DNA of 19,700 bases, taken from contig CAYSXI010000090.1 of NCBI GenBank assembly GCA_964434955.1, forward strand, positions 1 through 19,700. The letters run 5' to 3'. The DNA comes from JANQLU01 sp964434955 (lineage in GTDB: Bacteria; Planctomycetota; Planctomycetia; Pirellulales; Pirellulaceae). A program made the position numbers and the translations under genes. Below the pieces are notes generated by a model. That model saw only the letters and a program-made list of their open reading frames with translations, was not told the DNA's origin and did not search any database. This document shows positions 8,234-14,984 of this stretch, one piece after another; positions within the stretch are counted from its first letter, which is position 1; each line of letters starts with the position of its first letter.

Positions 8234-8304
8234 TTTACATTTGCGGATTCGCAGTTGGCAATTTTAGGCGACACGAAAGGATTTACCAATCCGCCAAATG
8301 TAAA
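8234..8304. repeat. Long inverted repeat in front of the GntR/LacI regulator gene
   Basis: The left arm TTTACATTTGCGGATT (8234-8249) and right arm AATCCGCCAAATGTAAA (8288-8304) are reverse complements apart from one extra base, with a 38-base spacer. The element lies about 45 bases upstream of the regulator ATG and downstream of the sulfatase stop. It may be a two-site operator for autoregulation, an RNA stem-loop or a small mobile-element remnant; no target-site duplication is seen. Confidence 0.6.
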
Positions 8305-8370
8305 GTCGGTGCCGTCGACGTTGGATCGAAACTCGGAGGGGGCGACGCGGGTTCGAGAATGTTGCCGTTT

Positions 8371-9771
8371 TTATGGGAACTTCTTCTGCTTCTTTTTTCG
8401 CGGCATGATAATTTTTGGATCGTAAGTTCGATTCTTGGGCAACTTGATCGTTTTGGCGTAGTTTAGCATTTCATCAAGTTTATCTGCGTTCTCACCGGCC
8501 AGGTTCTTTGATTCACCAATGTCCTGACCGAGATGATAAAGCTCTGCTTCTTTTGAGCCATGATCTTTTACGTACCCATAACGTTGTTTTCGATCGCCCA
8601 AAATGACTTTCCAATCGCCTTTTCTCACGGCATGAAGCTCACCACGGCAAAAGTAAAAGTAATCGTCCCGGTTACCGCGCTCTGATTTTCCCAGCAAAAG
8701 ATTGGTTTGGTCGACACCATCAATCACCCGGTCGTCGGGAGTTTTAAACCCCGCGAGATTTGCGAAGGTGGGCATGAAATCGATCGTTGCAAAGATGGCG
8801 TCATTCACGCGATTTGCAGGGATTTTTCCTGGCCAACGAGCAATGCAAGGAACGCGAATCCCGCCTTCAAACGTCGAACCTTTTCCTTCTCGCAGCGGTC
8901 CGGAAGACCCCCATGCGATCTGACCGTCGTGTTTTTTTCGAAGTTGGCCCTGCATGTTGTTCCAGGGTCCATTGTCCGTGGTGAAAACAACCAGCGTCTG
9001 ATCGGCAAGCTTCATGTCGTCGAGCGCGTCGAGCAGTCGGCCCGTGTGAAAATCCAATTCCTCAATCGTGTCACCGTAGAGTCCGCCCTTCGACTTACCT
9101 TTGAATTTTTCCGAAGCGTCAATAACGCTGTGGACCATTGTGTGCGAAAGATAGAGCAAAAAGGGTTTGGACTTGTCCCGATTCTTCAAATAGTCGATTG
9201 CCTTGTCGGTATACAAGCCGGTCAGGCTTGCCATGTCATCTGTCTGCCCTGCCCTTTCGTTATTCAAATGGAAGCCGACGCGTCCGTTGTCGTTAGCGCC
9301 CAGCGTACCAAAGTAATAGTCAAAGCCCTGGGCATTGGGCATTCGGTCTTTAATAGCTGCGCGGTTGGAAACGTCCCATTTGCCGATGCAGGCAGTCTGA
9401 TAGCCGGTCGTTTTCAACTTTTCGGCAATCGTGATTTCGCTGGCTGGCATCGACCAGCCACGGCTTCGAACGGGATAGCGGCCGGTAAGTAGTGCAGAGC
9501 GCGACGGCCCGCAAACGATCTGGGCGTAGAAACTGGTGAATCGCGTGCCTTGTTTGGCGAGTTGATCAATCCGCGGCGTCTTGAGCGTTTTCGAGCCATA
9601 GCAACCAAGATCGCCGTATCCCTGGTCATCCGTGAAAATGATCAGAATATTGGGCTGCTCAATCTTTGCCCGCGCGAGATTTTCCTGTGCGTTGAGGTTC
9701 GCAAGTGGAAAAAGCAAAACCAACATCAGTGCGACTTGATGGATTCGTAGGGCAATGATTCGTTGTTTCAT
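8371..9771 (-). CDS. Secreted type I (formylglycine) sulfatase
   Basis: I start this 466-residue protein at ATG 9771, which has a GGAGAG ribosome site 6 bases upstream; an open upstream extension to 9837 lacks one. A signal peptide covers residues 1-28 (ends NLNAQ). Sulfatase hallmarks follow: metal-binding TDDQGYGDLGCYG (47-59), the formylglycine signature CGPSR (87-91, Cys87 the residue converted), ACIGKW (127-132), LSHTMVH, FTTDNGPW, and EGKGSTFEGGIRVP. It would hydrolyse sulfate esters, probably of polysaccharides, in the periplasm or outside the cell. One departure: the usual GKWH active-site motif reads GKWD (Asp133). The C-terminus ends in a Lys-rich tail. No formylglycine-generating enzyme gene is nearby. 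It precedes the sugar regulator on the same strand, suggesting a link to use of a sulfated sugar. Confidence 0.93.
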   Translation of the reverse strand: MKQRIIALRIHQVALMLVLLFPLANLNAQENLARAKIEQPNILIIFTDDQGYGDLGCYGSKTLKTPRIDQLAKQGTRFTSFYAQIVCGPSRSALLTGRYPVRSRGWSMPASEITIAEKLKTTGYQTACIGKWDVSNRAAIKDRMPNAQGFDYYFGTLGANDNGRVGFHLNNERAGQTDDMASLTGLYTDKAIDYLKNRDKSKPFLLYLSHTMVHSVIDASEKFKGKSKGGLYGDTIEELDFHTGRLLDALDDMKLADQTLVVFTTDNGPWNNMQGQLRKKHDGQIAWGSSGPLREGKGSTFEGGIRVPCIARWPGKIPANRVNDAIFATIDFMPTFANLAGFKTPDDRVIDGVDQTNLLLGKSERGNRDDYFYFCRGELHAVRKGDWKVILGDRKQRYGYVKDHGSKEAELYHLGQDIGESKNLAGENADKLDEMLNYAKTIKLPKNRTYDPKIIMPRKKKQKKFP

Positions 9772-9858
9772 CTGGTCTCTCCAATCGGGATGCCAAGATT
9801 TTAATCGGTCGAGCCGCGTCATGCCGCCCGGAACCAACTAGAAAATGTTTTTGTTTTA

Positions 9859-9876
9859 TTTAACCAGGGGGTTGAA
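9859..9876. promoter_or_regulatory. Candidate ArsR operator, distal copy
   Basis: TTTAACC-AGGG-GGTTGAA is an 18-base near-palindrome (6 of 7 arm positions pair). It has the same layout, TTWAACC-N4-GGTTRAA, as a second copy 39 bases downstream. It lies between the divergent sulfatase and ArsR genes. Confidence 0.55.
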
Positions 9877-9897
9877 TTTGGTTTCTCACTGATTAAA

Positions 9898-9915
9898 TTA
9901 AACCAAATGGTTAAA
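9898..9915. promoter_or_regulatory. Candidate ArsR operator, proximal copy overlapping the start codon
   Basis: TTAAACC-AAAT-GGTTAAA is the second 18-base palindrome of the TTWAACC-N4-GGTTRAA type. It spans the ArsR ATG at 9907-9909, so a bound repressor would block the promoter and start of its own gene. Confidence 0.55.
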
Positions 9916-10308
9916 TTACAAGAAAGATTGGATTTGACGTTTGCGGCGATCTCGGACCAAACCCGACGTACCATTTTGCGACGTTTGCGCAAGGGGCCTT
10001 TGAGCGTCAGCGAATTGGCAAAACCATTTGGCATGAGTTTGGCTGCCGTTTCCAAGCATCTGAAAGTCCTTGAGCGGGCCGAACTGATTCGACGAAAACG
10101 GGACGGTCGAAAGTTTCTGATTGATCTTTCCGTCGAACGGCTGGAAGAAGCCGAAAAATGGGTTGAGTCTTTCCGGGAATTTTGGGAGTCCAGTTTGGAT
10201 CGACTTGAAGCCTATGTTCGAGCCGAAAACGAAAAGGCTCAATCGGATGGCGGCGGACGTCAGGTTTCGGATGCGAAACGTACCTCGAAAGGAAAGGCAA
10301 AAAAATGA
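9907..10308 (+). CDS. ArsR-family transcriptional regulator
   Basis: This 133-residue protein is a winged helix-turn-helix repressor of the ArsR/SmtB superfamily. Residues 8-95 give the fold: LDLTFAAISDQTRRTILRRL, then PLSVSELAKPFGMSLAAVSKHLKVLERAELI (recognition helix at SLAAVSKHLKVL) and the wing RRKRDGRKFLIDL. There are no Cys residues, so none of the metal-binding cysteine motifs of ArsR/SmtB/CadC are present; it belongs to the branch that travels with SRPBCC proteins. The tail after 105 is charged and probably disordered. The stop overlaps the next start (ATGA), so the two genes are translationally coupled. No Shine-Dalgarno sequence precedes the ATG. A weak promoter (TTGAAT 9872-9877, TAAATT 9894-9899) would place the RNA start close to the ATG, possibly giving a leaderless message. 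Two matching palindromes at the promoter suggest autorepression. Confidence 0.92.
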   Translation: MVKLQERLDLTFAAISDQTRRTILRRLRKGPLSVSELAKPFGMSLAAVSKHLKVLERAELIRRKRDGRKFLIDLSVERLEEAEKWVESFREFWESSLDRLEAYVRAENEKAQSDGGGRQVSDAKRTSKGKAKK

Positions 10309-10790
10309 GCGAGAAAGTCGCACCCTCTGACTCGCAGAATGGAGCCTCTGATTCAACAAGAGATTGCGTGCTTGTGCTCAGTCGCGAATTTTCAACGAAT
10401 CCGGAGACCTTGTTTCGGTATTTTACGGAGCCTGAGCATCTCGCAAATTGGTTTGCGCCTTCGCAAGATTTGCGGACGGACGTGCACGAACTGGACTTGA
10501 GAGTTGGTGGCCGATATCGGATTTCGATGGTCGGCGGTGAGCCTTCCAAAGAACATACCGTGGTCGGTGAGTATTTGGAAATTGAGCGACCGCATCGCCT
10601 CGTTTATTCCTGGGCTTGGGAAACCGAAGCGGAAAACGAGGTCTCGCAAGTCGAACTGACGTTTAAGCAAACGCAAACGGGAACTCGCCTGGAGATTCGG
10701 CACGAAAGATTTAACGACAACGATAGTCGCGATCGGCATGGCCAAGGGTGGGACGGATGTCTAACGCGACTGGAATCGCAATTCCGGTAG
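10305..10790 (+). CDS. SRPBCC / AHSA1-domain protein
   Basis: This 161-residue protein is a START-like, helix-grip protein of the Aha1-C-terminal (AHSA1) group. After a polar N-terminus it reads LVLSREFSTNPETLFRYFTEPEHLANWFAP, the usual opening strand and helix, then LRVGGRYRISMVGG, GEYLEIERPHRLVYSWAW, VELTFKQTQTGTRLEIRHERF and the closing helix GWDGCLTRLESQF. These domains enclose a hydrophobic pocket; bacterial members encoded beside ArsR regulators have mostly unassigned ligands. It overlaps the ArsR gene by 4 bases (ATGA), a very common pairing in which the ArsR protein controls the pair. It is cytoplasmic, with no signal peptide or membrane segment. Family confident; ligand or reaction unknown. 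Confidence 0.9.
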   Translation: MSEKVAPSDSQNGASDSTRDCVLVLSREFSTNPETLFRYFTEPEHLANWFAPSQDLRTDVHELDLRVGGRYRISMVGGEPSKEHTVVGEYLEIERPHRLVYSWAWETEAENEVSQVELTFKQTQTGTRLEIRHERFNDNDSRDRHGQGWDGCLTRLESQFR

Positions 10791-10801
10791 GCTCTATTCG
10801 T

Positions 10802-10841
10802 GGTCGGCTAGTTTGACACACGGTCGGCTAGTTTGACACAC
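10802..10841. repeat. Exact tandem duplication of a 20-base unit
   Basis: The unit GGTCGGCTAGTTTGACACAC occurs twice with no spacer (10802-10821 and 10822-10841), starting 12 bases after the SRPBCC stop and ending just before the terminator of the PEP-CTERM gene. No third copy or inverted partner is visible nearby. It could be a recent slippage duplication or a fragment of a dispersed repeat. Confidence 0.85.
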
Positions 10842-10847
10842 GCGCAT

Positions 10848-10872
10848 AAAAAAGGCCGGGAAAACCCGGCCC
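10848..10872 (-). terminator. Intrinsic terminator of the PEP-CTERM gene
   Basis: On the minus strand a 7-base-pair GC stem (GGCCGGG-TTTT-CCCGGCC, arms at 10865-10871 and 10854-10860) is followed directly by six T residues (10853-10848). It sits 30 bases after the PEP-CTERM stop codon. The plus strand has no T-run after the stem, so it acts mainly on minus-strand transcripts. Confidence 0.88.
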
Positions 10873-10901
10873 TTGTAATTTCGCTTATGGACTCGAAGCG
10901 A

Positions 10902-11642
10902 TTAACGCTTGCGGCGGCGAAGCAACATGAGAGGAGCAATCGCGCCAAGAATGATCATTGTTCCAGGCTCGGGAATCCCCGTGAAATCGCCTTCGATTGA
11001 AACGTTGTCGATGGCGACGTCTTCGTCACCCGAATCAAGATCGGTAATCGTGATGCGAAGATCAAGCGTGCTTCCTGTCCCAGCAATGGACTTGGTAAAT
11101 TCTTGAAACACGTTGGTGATTTCCGTGCCGTCTCCAACTTGATCGAAATCGGTGTCTTCACGTGGAGCTTCGTTGGTTTCGTTTCCATCGGTACCAAGTT
11201 CCGATTCCACGGCGAAGAGATTCTGAAATCCGCCGCCATCAATTTGGAACTCTACTAGCAAAGATGAGAATGTGTCCCAGTCTTGATTCGTATCGTTGGC
11301 GTCATCTTCGGCGACGAAGATTGAAAACGAAAGGTTTTCATAGTTGGTAATATTAACACTGAAGTCCATCGTAATGGTGTCGACGGGGGTCGTCGCACCA
11401 TCCGTGTCTTGAACTCCATAAAAGCCGTTGCCCTGCAAGTTTGAATAGGCAACATCCGCTGGGAGGCCGTCACCGGGAAGGATGATTCCGTAATAATCCC
11501 GATTCGCAATGTCAGATAGATCATCTGGAGTGCTCACGGTGTAATTGACGGTGGTGTCTTCGAAATCCTCAATCATTACCACATCAGCAGAGGCAACCGA
11601 GGCGACGAGACAAAGTGCCAGAGCGGCAAACAAAGAACGCAT
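10902..11642 (-). CDS. PEP-CTERM-anchored secreted protein
   Basis: I start this 246-residue protein at ATG 11642, which has a GGAG ribosome site 8 bases upstream and a signal peptide immediately after (cleavage near ASVASA, residue 19). The last 24 residues form a PEP-CTERM sorting signal: IPEPGT, a hydrophobic helix (MIILGAIAPLMLL) and a basic RRRKR end. Proteins of this type are exported, cut and attached or released by an exosortase. The mature part is rich in Asp, Glu, Asn and Thr, strongly acidic, and seems to be a single beta-rich domain (segments such as ITMDFSVNITNYENLSFSIF, LDLRITITD, VAIDNVSIEGDF); such folds often bind calcium or carbohydrate, but no specific domain is recognised. 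No exosortase gene is in the window. It has its own terminator, so it is monocistronic. Confidence 0.88.
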   Translation of the reverse strand: MRSLFAALALCLVASVASADVVMIEDFEDTTVNYTVSTPDDLSDIANRDYYGIILPGDGLPADVAYSNLQGNGFYGVQDTDGATTPVDTITMDFSVNITNYENLSFSIFVAEDDANDTNQDWDTFSSLLVEFQIDGGGFQNLFAVESELGTDGNETNEAPREDTDFDQVGDGTEITNVFQEFTKSIAGTGSTLDLRITITDLDSGDEDVAIDNVSIEGDFTGIPEPGTMIILGAIAPLMLLRRRKR

Positions 11643-12173
11643 CGAACGAACTCCAAAATTTATCAAAGAAGCAATTTCTCTATGAACGTTCCAGTATATA
11701 CGAAATCCCGGAATGATTGATGCCCGGTAGACCACCGGCGGGGGAAAAAAGCGAATTTGAAGAACTTTTCATGTTTGAAATGCGGCAGCCAAAAGGACTT
11801 GAGAAGCCGAATTGCTGGAGCACCTGCTGGCCCGGACCGGCCCGACCCTACGAAATTCGACGTTTGAATGGCGTTTTTTCAGCTTCTGCGGGGCGATTGC
11901 TCCGAAAGTCGTCATCTGGTTTTTCAGGTCTTGTTTTCGAAAATGGGATTTCGGAATACCGGGTTCCCCCTTGTCCCTGGGCAAAACTTCCCCAGCAATC
12001 TTGAATTGGAGAGGCTGAGATTCGCGCTTGGCAATTGAATCTTCAGGCTTGGGGAATGATTTCGGGAATATTGAATCCAAATAGGGCTTCATCTAGAAGA
12101 GACGATTGGCTGAATGCCGATTTCGGCCTTACCTCAAATCGAACGCATTCCCTGGGGAGAAAACTAAAGTCAG
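11643..12173. other. 531-base stretch without a supported gene
   Basis: The left end holds the promoter area of the PEP-CTERM gene, with a TATACT -10-like box on the minus strand (11698-11693) about 50 bases before its ATG but no good -35. The remainder has only short overlapping reading frames on both strands with no ribosome site, no recognisable domain and unusual Trp/Pro/Cys-rich products. A small hairpin (CCGGT-AGAC-CACCGG region, 11725-11738) has no T-run. I see no RNA gene signature. Confidence 0.5.
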
Positions 12174-12584
12174 ATGGGAAGTCTATCGCATTGGTTGATC
12201 TTCTTTGCCATTTTGCTCGTCATTTCGATCATCCTTATCGGATTGGCAATTGGGCTAAGTTTGCTTTTGTGGAAGATCGTGGCTCGATCTCGCGAAGTGG
12301 CGGCGGCAAACCCCAATCAAATGGACCAAGGCAAGTTGGGCAAGCCGGCAAGCCAGGGAGATGCCAACGCGCTGTTGATCCGTCGAGTGATCTGGATCAG
12401 CTTGGGATTTTTTGGTGGCGGGACGCTGGGATTTGTCGTCTCGGCCTATTTTGGACGTTGGGTCCCTCTGCCTCTTGGAGTCTTGTTGGGCGGCGTTCTT
12501 GGTTTGGTCGCGGTGATTCTTTGCCTCGTGCTATCGATGGCGGCTCAATCCTTGGCCGGAGCGCGAAGTCGTTCGATGAATTGA
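12174..12584 (+). CDS. Small hypothetical membrane protein
   Basis: This 136-residue protein has three strong hydrophobic segments (about 6-34, 71-92 and 97-122), the last two rich in Gly as in tightly packed helix pairs. A polar, Lys/Gln-rich loop of about 35 residues (36-70) joins the first and second. I do not recognise a family. The clear membrane pattern argues that it is a real gene, although the nearest ribosome-site-like sequence (GGGGAG) lies about 14 bases before the ATG, which is long. Its last 40 bases overlap the end of the convergent acyltransferase gene. No neighbour suggests a function. Confidence 0.6.
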   Translation: MGSLSHWLIFFAILLVISIILIGLAIGLSLLLWKIVARSREVAAANPNQMDQGKLGKPASQGDANALLIRRVIWISLGFFGGGTLGFVVSAYFGRWVPLPLGVLLGGVLGLVAVILCLVLSMAAQSLAGARSRSMN

Positions 12585-13873
12585 TTCATGATGTCGTTCG
12601 CCGCCTCCGGACTCAGAAATCGGGAATCGAAATGCAGCGTCAGATAAAGTTGTTTTGCATATTCCATCACTGTAAATGAAATGCAGTTGTAGGGGCGAAT
12701 CGGCGCAGCGCATTCGATGTTTTCCAGAATCAGATTGCCGGGCGACAATTTTCCCTTTTTCTTGGGGAGTCGGGAGCGATTGAATGGCTTTCCGATATTG
12801 GTCAGGATGCAAGTGTTGGTGCATTCGTCGCGGCGCGCGGTTTTCTTGAGCCCCGGAAACCATCGGCACAATCGTAACGAATGAAGAAAAATCTGGCCAA
12901 GGTTGTTGTCCTTGATCAAATTCATTTCGTCGTGGATCCCTTTCAGCAGATCGGAATCACATTCCAGGTGTTGGCCGTTACGATCGAGAAAAATGGAGCT
13001 GACCACGTTTGCCGCCGATAAATCTCGATGAAAGGAAGTTCGCAAGTTCATCGGGACCAACATTCGAATCCAGGTCGCATCTTCGAAATCTGTATTTCGC
13101 TTTCGCCAAGCGTAAAGGGTCAGAAATAGATCGCGAATCAACAAATCGTTTAATCGAACCTTGGTTGTTCTGGCGAACGCTCTCAGCTGTGTCGATTCAT
13201 CGAGGCCTACCGCGCGGGTGAACATGTTGGGGTAACTGGGCGGCAAGGCATCCGTTTCTTGACGGGCCTGGTGGCGAACGATGGGTTGCGGATCGCGTTG
13301 GATGAACTGTCGAATGCCCGCCAAACCGACCAATTGTTTTCGGACGTCCTTCAGCCGTTTCAAAAAGCCCATCGGAAATTTAGCCCGTTTCCCAAGTTTC
13401 GATGCCGAGACTTTGGGGAACTCAACTTCTAGTCCCATTTCCCGGGCATAGGCGATCATCAATTCGTCGGCAAAACTCAAGATCCCGCCGCCATCGCAAC
13501 AAGCATGATGAAACTGAATCAAAAGATTCGATTTGTTTTCCGATGTTTCCACAAAGAATCGTGTGCCAATTTCTTTAGTGAGATCGAGGTACTCAAGCGT
13601 GGGAGCTCCTGGATACTCTTCGGGGGGACGATTCGAAAAGGTGATTTGTGGTTCGTAGTGCTCGTCGATTTCCCAATACAGCTTTCGTTCGGTCTTGACC
13701 GTCACCTTGGACCGCATCAATGGATTTCGTTCCAGGGCCTTGGCGATCGCTGCCTCGATTTCTTGCCGCTCGATAACGCCGTCAAAATTCAAACGAAAGA
13801 AACAGCTCCAAGGGTACGCGGGGCGATCTTCCCAGAACAAATACTGTTCAATGATTGAAAGCGGGATCCGCAT
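12545..13873 (-). CDS. Free-standing condensation-domain-type acyltransferase
   Basis: This 442-residue protein belongs to the CoA-dependent acyltransferase superfamily, which includes NRPS condensation domains, PapA-type acyltransferases and wax ester synthases. The decisive motif is the active-site HHxxxDG, here HHACCDG at residues 112-118 within FHHACCDGGG. N-terminal features also fit: LSIIEQYLFWEDRPAYPWSCFF (5-26) and the IEAAIAKALERNPLMRSKV helix (39-57) common to donor-site halves. Later WIRMLVPMNLR and the Asn-rich ANVVSSIFLDR segments correspond to the second half-domain. There is no signal peptide and no adjacent carrier-protein or adenylation domain, so it probably works on a soluble acyl-CoA or carrier-bound substrate. 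Its ATG overlaps the stop of the upstream epimerase/dehydratase gene (TAATG), so the pair is coupled. Substrate unknown. Confidence 0.82.
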   Translation of the reverse strand: MRIPLSIIEQYLFWEDRPAYPWSCFFRLNFDGVIERQEIEAAIAKALERNPLMRSKVTVKTERKLYWEIDEHYEPQITFSNRPPEEYPGAPTLEYLDLTKEIGTRFFVETSENKSNLLIQFHHACCDGGGILSFADELMIAYAREMGLEVEFPKVSASKLGKRAKFPMGFLKRLKDVRKQLVGLAGIRQFIQRDPQPIVRHQARQETDALPPSYPNMFTRAVGLDESTQLRAFARTTKVRLNDLLIRDLFLTLYAWRKRNTDFEDATWIRMLVPMNLRTSFHRDLSAANVVSSIFLDRNGQHLECDSDLLKGIHDEMNLIKDNNLGQIFLHSLRLCRWFPGLKKTARRDECTNTCILTNIGKPFNRSRLPKKKGKLSPGNLILENIECAAPIRPYNCISFTVMEYAKQLYLTLHFDSRFLSPEAANDIMNQFIERLRAPAKD

Positions 13874-14841
13874 TATTTCTTGTTGCCTTTGACTTTTTCT
13901 GCTTCGAGATAGTCATCGACTGTTTCGCGGCATGAATACTTGAATTGATATCCGATTTCTTGTTGCAGGCGTTTTGAAGCGACGACCCAGGGGTAACGGG
14001 CAAAATACAGAAAGCCGGCGGGAGATTCGTGGATCGGGAATCGAACCAGCCAGGCGAATCCATGAATCCAACGAACAAGCCAAAAGGGAAGCGACAATGC
14101 CTTTCGATTCGTCAAGTTGGCGATTTCATCGATCGTCAGCCAGTCGTCCGGCCCAATGTTAAATCCCCCCTGCCCTTTGGCTGCAAGAATCGCTGCCATG
14201 CTCTCGACGACGTCGTCTTCGTGAACAAACTGGAGGGGGCTGTCGAAACCGTCCATCTTGATCAGGAGCGGCAAGCCAAAAATGAAACGACTTAGATAGT
14301 TGCTAAAGTTGGGGCCCGCGATGATGGCCGGTCGAACCCAGCAGGTGGCGATTTCGGGATGCTCTTTCGCAAACGATTCCGTAAGTTGTTCGACTTCATG
14401 TTTATTTGCCGCGTATTGGAACTCGTTTCGACTTCGTCGCTGCCAACTTTCATCCATGGGCACGGGATTGTCTTCCCAAGCGCCGTAGGCGGTGGCACTG
14501 GAAACGATCATTAGCTGTTTAGCCGCGGATTGAACGGCGGCGGAAAACACATTGCGAGTGCCATCCACGTTGATTTTTCGAGTTTTCTTGGCGTTCCGCC
14601 GGGGTTGGAACACGAAGGCGCCGTGAACAATGGTATTCGGGCTGAACTTGGCGATTTTTTCAGGCAAAGACTCGTCGCAAATGTCTGCCTGGATGAACAC
14701 GTCGGGCTTCGAGGGCGGATCCTCGTTGGCGACAACATCGATGCCAACAATTCGGTGGCCGAGACCACGGAAGCGTTGAACCAGCTTGCGTCCCAGGTAT
14801 CCCGAGCTCCCCGTGATGGCAATCGTTTCAGAAGGTTGCAT
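13873..14841 (-). CDS. NAD(P)-dependent epimerase/dehydratase (extended SDR family)
   Basis: This 322-residue protein starts with the Rossmann dinucleotide site TGSSGYLGRKL (GxxGxxG at 11-17), followed by an acidic end of strand 2 (GID, 33-35) that favours NAD. The catalytic residues of extended short-chain dehydrogenases are visible: the VSSATAYG serine/threonine region (113-120) and YAANK (Tyr143, Lys147). WVRPAIIAGP matches the conserved R-P-x-x-x-x-GP segment after the active site, and QFVHEDDVVESMAAIL the later conserved block. Relatives act on nucleotide sugars, sterols or flavonoid-like alcohols. It is the first gene of a two-gene operon with the condensation-type acyltransferase, so the two may reduce or epimerise and then acylate the same molecule. 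No nucleotide-sugar genes are near enough to fix the substrate. Confidence 0.88.
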   Translation of the reverse strand: MQPSETIAITGSSGYLGRKLVQRFRGLGHRIVGIDVVANEDPPSKPDVFIQADICDESLPEKIAKFSPNTIVHGAFVFQPRRNAKKTRKINVDGTRNVFSAAVQSAAKQLMIVSSATAYGAWEDNPVPMDESWQRRSRNEFQYAANKHEVEQLTESFAKEHPEIATCWVRPAIIAGPNFSNYLSRFIFGLPLLIKMDGFDSPLQFVHEDDVVESMAAILAAKGQGGFNIGPDDWLTIDEIANLTNRKALSLPFWLVRWIHGFAWLVRFPIHESPAGFLYFARYPWVVASKRLQQEIGYQFKYSCRETVDDYLEAEKVKGNKK

Positions 14842-14984
14842 AGAATAGGAACGTCATTATCGAGGAGCAAGTTGAATATAAAATGGATTTTCCTTTAGTT
14901 GGGGGAATGCATCAAGTGGAACCGGCCATTGGATTTAGTCATTCATTGATTGCCGGTTTGAGTGCAAAGGTTGGAGGAGTTGAA

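Noticed and set aside
8230..8466. Plus-strand open frame of 78 codons between regulator and sulfatase
   Set aside because: It overlaps the sulfatase 3' end, contains both arms of the inverted repeat, has no ribosome site and encodes nothing recognisable.
8707..9492. Plus-strand open frame of 261 codons inside the sulfatase region
   Set aside because: It is the antisense shadow of the sulfatase, which carries the CGPSR and TDDQGYGD motifs; the plus-strand product has no domain.
11717..12092. Overlapping short frames on both strands in the gap after the PEP-CTERM gene
   Set aside because: None has a ribosome site or a protein-like composition, and they compete with each other; chance open frames are more likely.
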